Shown one piece after another: positions 62,431 to 64,000 of a stretch of 64,000 nt of DNA. Origin of the DNA: Pontibacter aquaedesilientis (GTDB lineage Bacteria; Bacteroidota; Bacteroidia; Cytophagales; Hymenobacteraceae); the NCBI RefSeq assembly GCF_014773225.1, contig NZ_JACXAJ010000004.1, positions 248,001 to 312,000 of the forward strand, given 5' to 3'. Positions within the stretch are counted from its first letter, which is position 1, and every line of letters starts with the position of its first letter. The notes under the pieces are model-generated. The model did not search any database and had not been told where the DNA came from. It worked only from the letters and a program-made list of their open reading frames with translations. The position numbers were made by a program, and so were the translations under genes.

Positions 62431-64000
62431 TTACTGAAGCTCTTTGGGCGTCTTTTTCTGTTTGAGATGCACCAGGCGAGAAAGCAATCTGCGGGCTTCT
62501 TCGCAGGTATCGATATGGTACTTGGCCACCGAGTGCGAATTACCGATTTTGACGGTGTAGGCCTCGCGTGGCATTGCCTTGAAGATGTCCTCATCGCCCC
62601 AGTCGTCGCCGATGGCCAGCACGAAGTCATGCGGGTACATGTTCAGCCAGTAACTGGTCGCCTTGCCTTTGCTGACCTCTTGCGCTTTGATTTCCACAGC
62701 CATCTGTCCATCCAAAACCTGCAGGTTGCTGTTGGTAGCCAAAAAGTTGAGGTGGCTCACCAGTTCACGGGCACGCAACTCGCCCAAGCCTGTCTCCACT
62801 CGGCGGTAGTGCCAAACCAGGGAGTATTCTTTCTCTTCAATAAAGGAACCGGGGGTACGGTCTACGTACAGGTCGAGTATCAGCCTGATATCGGTTTTCC
62901 AGTCGTCTATGAGGCTGGTCATAGTCTGCCATCCTGTACCGCGCTGCTTTATCCAGACACCGTGCTCTGCTATCAGGTCGATGTTGAGGTGGCCCAGCCA
63001 TCGTTGCATGTTGTCCTTCTCGCGGCTGCTGATCACGATGACCCTGTTCTTCGGGTTGCTGCTCAGCACCTGCAAGAGCTCCAGCAGATCCTCGTCCGGC
63101 GCTGCCATTAGCGGCCGGTTATGGTAATCGACCAGCGCTCCGTCATACTCCAGGAAGAACAGGCGAGAACTGGCCTCCTCATAGGAGTTGCTGAGTTCCT
63201 GGTAGGTGGCTTCGTCCAGGTAAGTAGTCGCCATAGACAGCTGCTTGATCTTGACATAGGACAGGCGGTCCATGAACATGCTCACCCAGTGATGGATGTT
63301 ATACCTGCGCAGCGAATCCTGCATATGCTGCATGTGCTGTTTCTGCATGTCTTCGGGCATGGTGAGGGCCGTGTGCAGTGTTTCTACCAGTTGGTTGATG
63401 TCGTTGGGGTTGATGAGCAACGCCTCAGAAAGTTCTTTAGATGCCCCGGCCATTTCGCTCAATATCAGCACCCCGGTCTGGTCCAATTTGCTGGCCACGT
63501 ATTCTTTGCACACCAGGTTCATCCCATCGCGCATTGGGGTTACCAGCGCCACATCGGCCATGCGGTAAAAGGCGGATAAAGTCTCGAGCGGGTAAGAGCG
63601 GTAGAAATACTGGATCGGGTTCCAGTTCATGTGGCTGTATTCGCCATTGATACGGCCCACCAGTTCGTCCACCTCCTCTTTCAACTCCTTGTACTTCTCC
63701 ACAGCATCCCGCGACGGCACAACCAGCATCACCAGCGTTACCTTCTCATGAAACTCAGGGTAGCGTTTCAGGAAAAGCTCAAAAGCCTGTAAGCGCTGCG
63801 GTATACCTTTGGAGTAGTCCAGGCGGTCGATGGAGAGGATGATCTTCTTGGAATGCAGGTTGTTGCGGTACATTTTCTCCCGCTTTTTCACTTCCTCGCT
63901 GTCGGCTGTCTGCTCATACTTCTCATAGTCAATGCCCATCGGGAAAGAGTCGACCAGCAAGGACCTGTTGCCGGTGTTAATCCAGCCATGGGTACTGCCG
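62431..64000 (-). CDS. Trehalose-6-phosphate synthase/phosphatase fusion, degenerate phosphatase motif (5' end outside window)
   Basis: The frame is open to the right edge (reading THGWINTG before codon TTG at 63960), so the visible 523 codons are the second part of an OtsAB fusion. First comes the end of the GT20 synthase (DYSKGIPQRLQAFE, TPMRDGMNLVCKEY, LSEMAGASKELSEAL), then a HAD phosphatase. Its nucleophile motif reads LEYDGALV where DxDGT is expected: the Asp nucleophile is Glu (codon 63148-63150) and the Thr is Ala. Motif II is ISSREK (usually SGR), and the late motif is GDDWGDED. The phosphatase may be weak or lost. Trehalose is a stress protectant in such bacteria. Confidence 0.9.
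   Translation of the reverse strand, partial: GSTHGWINTGNRSLLVDSFPMGIDYEKYEQTADSEEVKKREKMYRNNLHSKKIILSIDRLDYSKGIPQRLQAFELFLKRYPEFHEKVTLVMLVVPSRDAVEKYKELKEEVDELVGRINGEYSHMNWNPIQYFYRSYPLETLSAFYRMADVALVTPMRDGMNLVCKEYVASKLDQTGVLILSEMAGASKELSEALLINPNDINQLVETLHTALTMPEDMQKQHMQHMQDSLRRYNIHHWVSMFMDRLSYVKIKQLSMATTYLDEATYQELSNSYEEASSRLFFLEYDGALVDYHNRPLMAAPDEDLLELLQVLSSNPKNRVIVISSREKDNMQRWLGHLNIDLIAEHGVWIKQRGTGWQTMTSLIDDWKTDIRLILDLYVDRTPGSFIEEKEYSLVWHYRRVETGLGELRARELVSHLNFLATNSNLQVLDGQMAVEIKAQEVSKGKATSYWLNMYPHDFVLAIGDDWGDEDIFKAMPREAYTVKIGNSHSVAKYHIDTCEEARRLLSRLVHLKQKKTPKELQ

Overview
The window looks like chromosome from a member of the Bacteroidetes, most likely Cytophagales close to Pontibacter/Hymenobacter (inferred, no search run). 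Evidence: a SusC/SusD pair, two large secreted proteins with type IX secretion C-terminal domains (types A and B), a DUF5687/ABC-ATPase pair, ferredoxin reductase of the thioredoxin-reductase fold, few Shine-Dalgarno sites, and many hypothetical proteins common in that order. No rRNA, tRNA, CRISPR, transposase or integrase gene was seen.

Layout. 1-7.3 kb: an ABC exporter pair cut by the left edge, an exported metallo-beta-lactamase-fold protein, a DUF1622 membrane protein, a 707-residue fusion of a periplasmic binding protein with a Cys-loop-type channel, and a coiled-coil membrane protein. 7.3-14.2 kb: small ORFs, SusC/SusD, a secreted class A beta-lactamase-like hydrolase. 14.2-19.6 kb: an AT-richer accessory stretch with hypothetical genes, a CAAX protease homologue, a GNAT enzyme, a 3' remnant of the B12-dependent ribonucleotide reductase, a signal-peptide stub and very long palindromic terminators. 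19.6-30.2 kb: M28 peptidase, an alpha-glucan phosphorylase homologue lacking the PLP lysine, an S8 peptidase with SLH repeats and a sorting domain, pirin, an orphan LuxR response regulator, a STAS protein, and a prion-like Gly/Ser/Tyr-rich protein. 30.6-39.5 kb: cyanophycin synthetase, a ferredoxin reductase/ferredoxin operon, and a 1525-residue surface protein. 39.9-50 kb: an eight-PAS histidine kinase, a stand-alone N-terminal module of RluA-like enzymes, a HipA-like kinase overlapping a DUF3037 gene, a TPR protein, and a four-gene operon ending in cyanophycinase. 50.4-64 kb: HMG-CoA lyase with a LutA-like protein, aldehyde dehydrogenase, a CBS-domain transporter, the glyoxylate-bypass genes aceB-aceA with a divergent RamB/ScfR-type regulator, xseA-xseB, and a trehalose-phosphate synthase/phosphatase cut by the right edge.

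How the genes fit together. Cyanophycin synthetase (30.6 kb) and cyanophycinase (46.9 kb) imply a nitrogen-storage cycle. aceA, aceB and their neighbouring regulator point to growth on acetate or fatty acids; HMG-CoA lyase and aldehyde dehydrogenase would feed the same acetyl-CoA pool. Glucan phosphorylase homologue and OtsAB-like protein concern storage and stress carbohydrate.

Two observations stand out. First, the 7-mer GGTATAG/CTATACC (extended CAGGTATAG) occurs about a hundred times by eye, roughly ten times chance, in genes in several reading frames and in gaps between genes. Second, the periplasmic-binding-protein/pentameric-channel fusion at 3.9-6.0 kb looks like a metabolite-gated ion channel. 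Several enzymes also carry key-residue losses (OtsB nucleophile Asp to Glu, phosphorylase PLP Lys to Thr).
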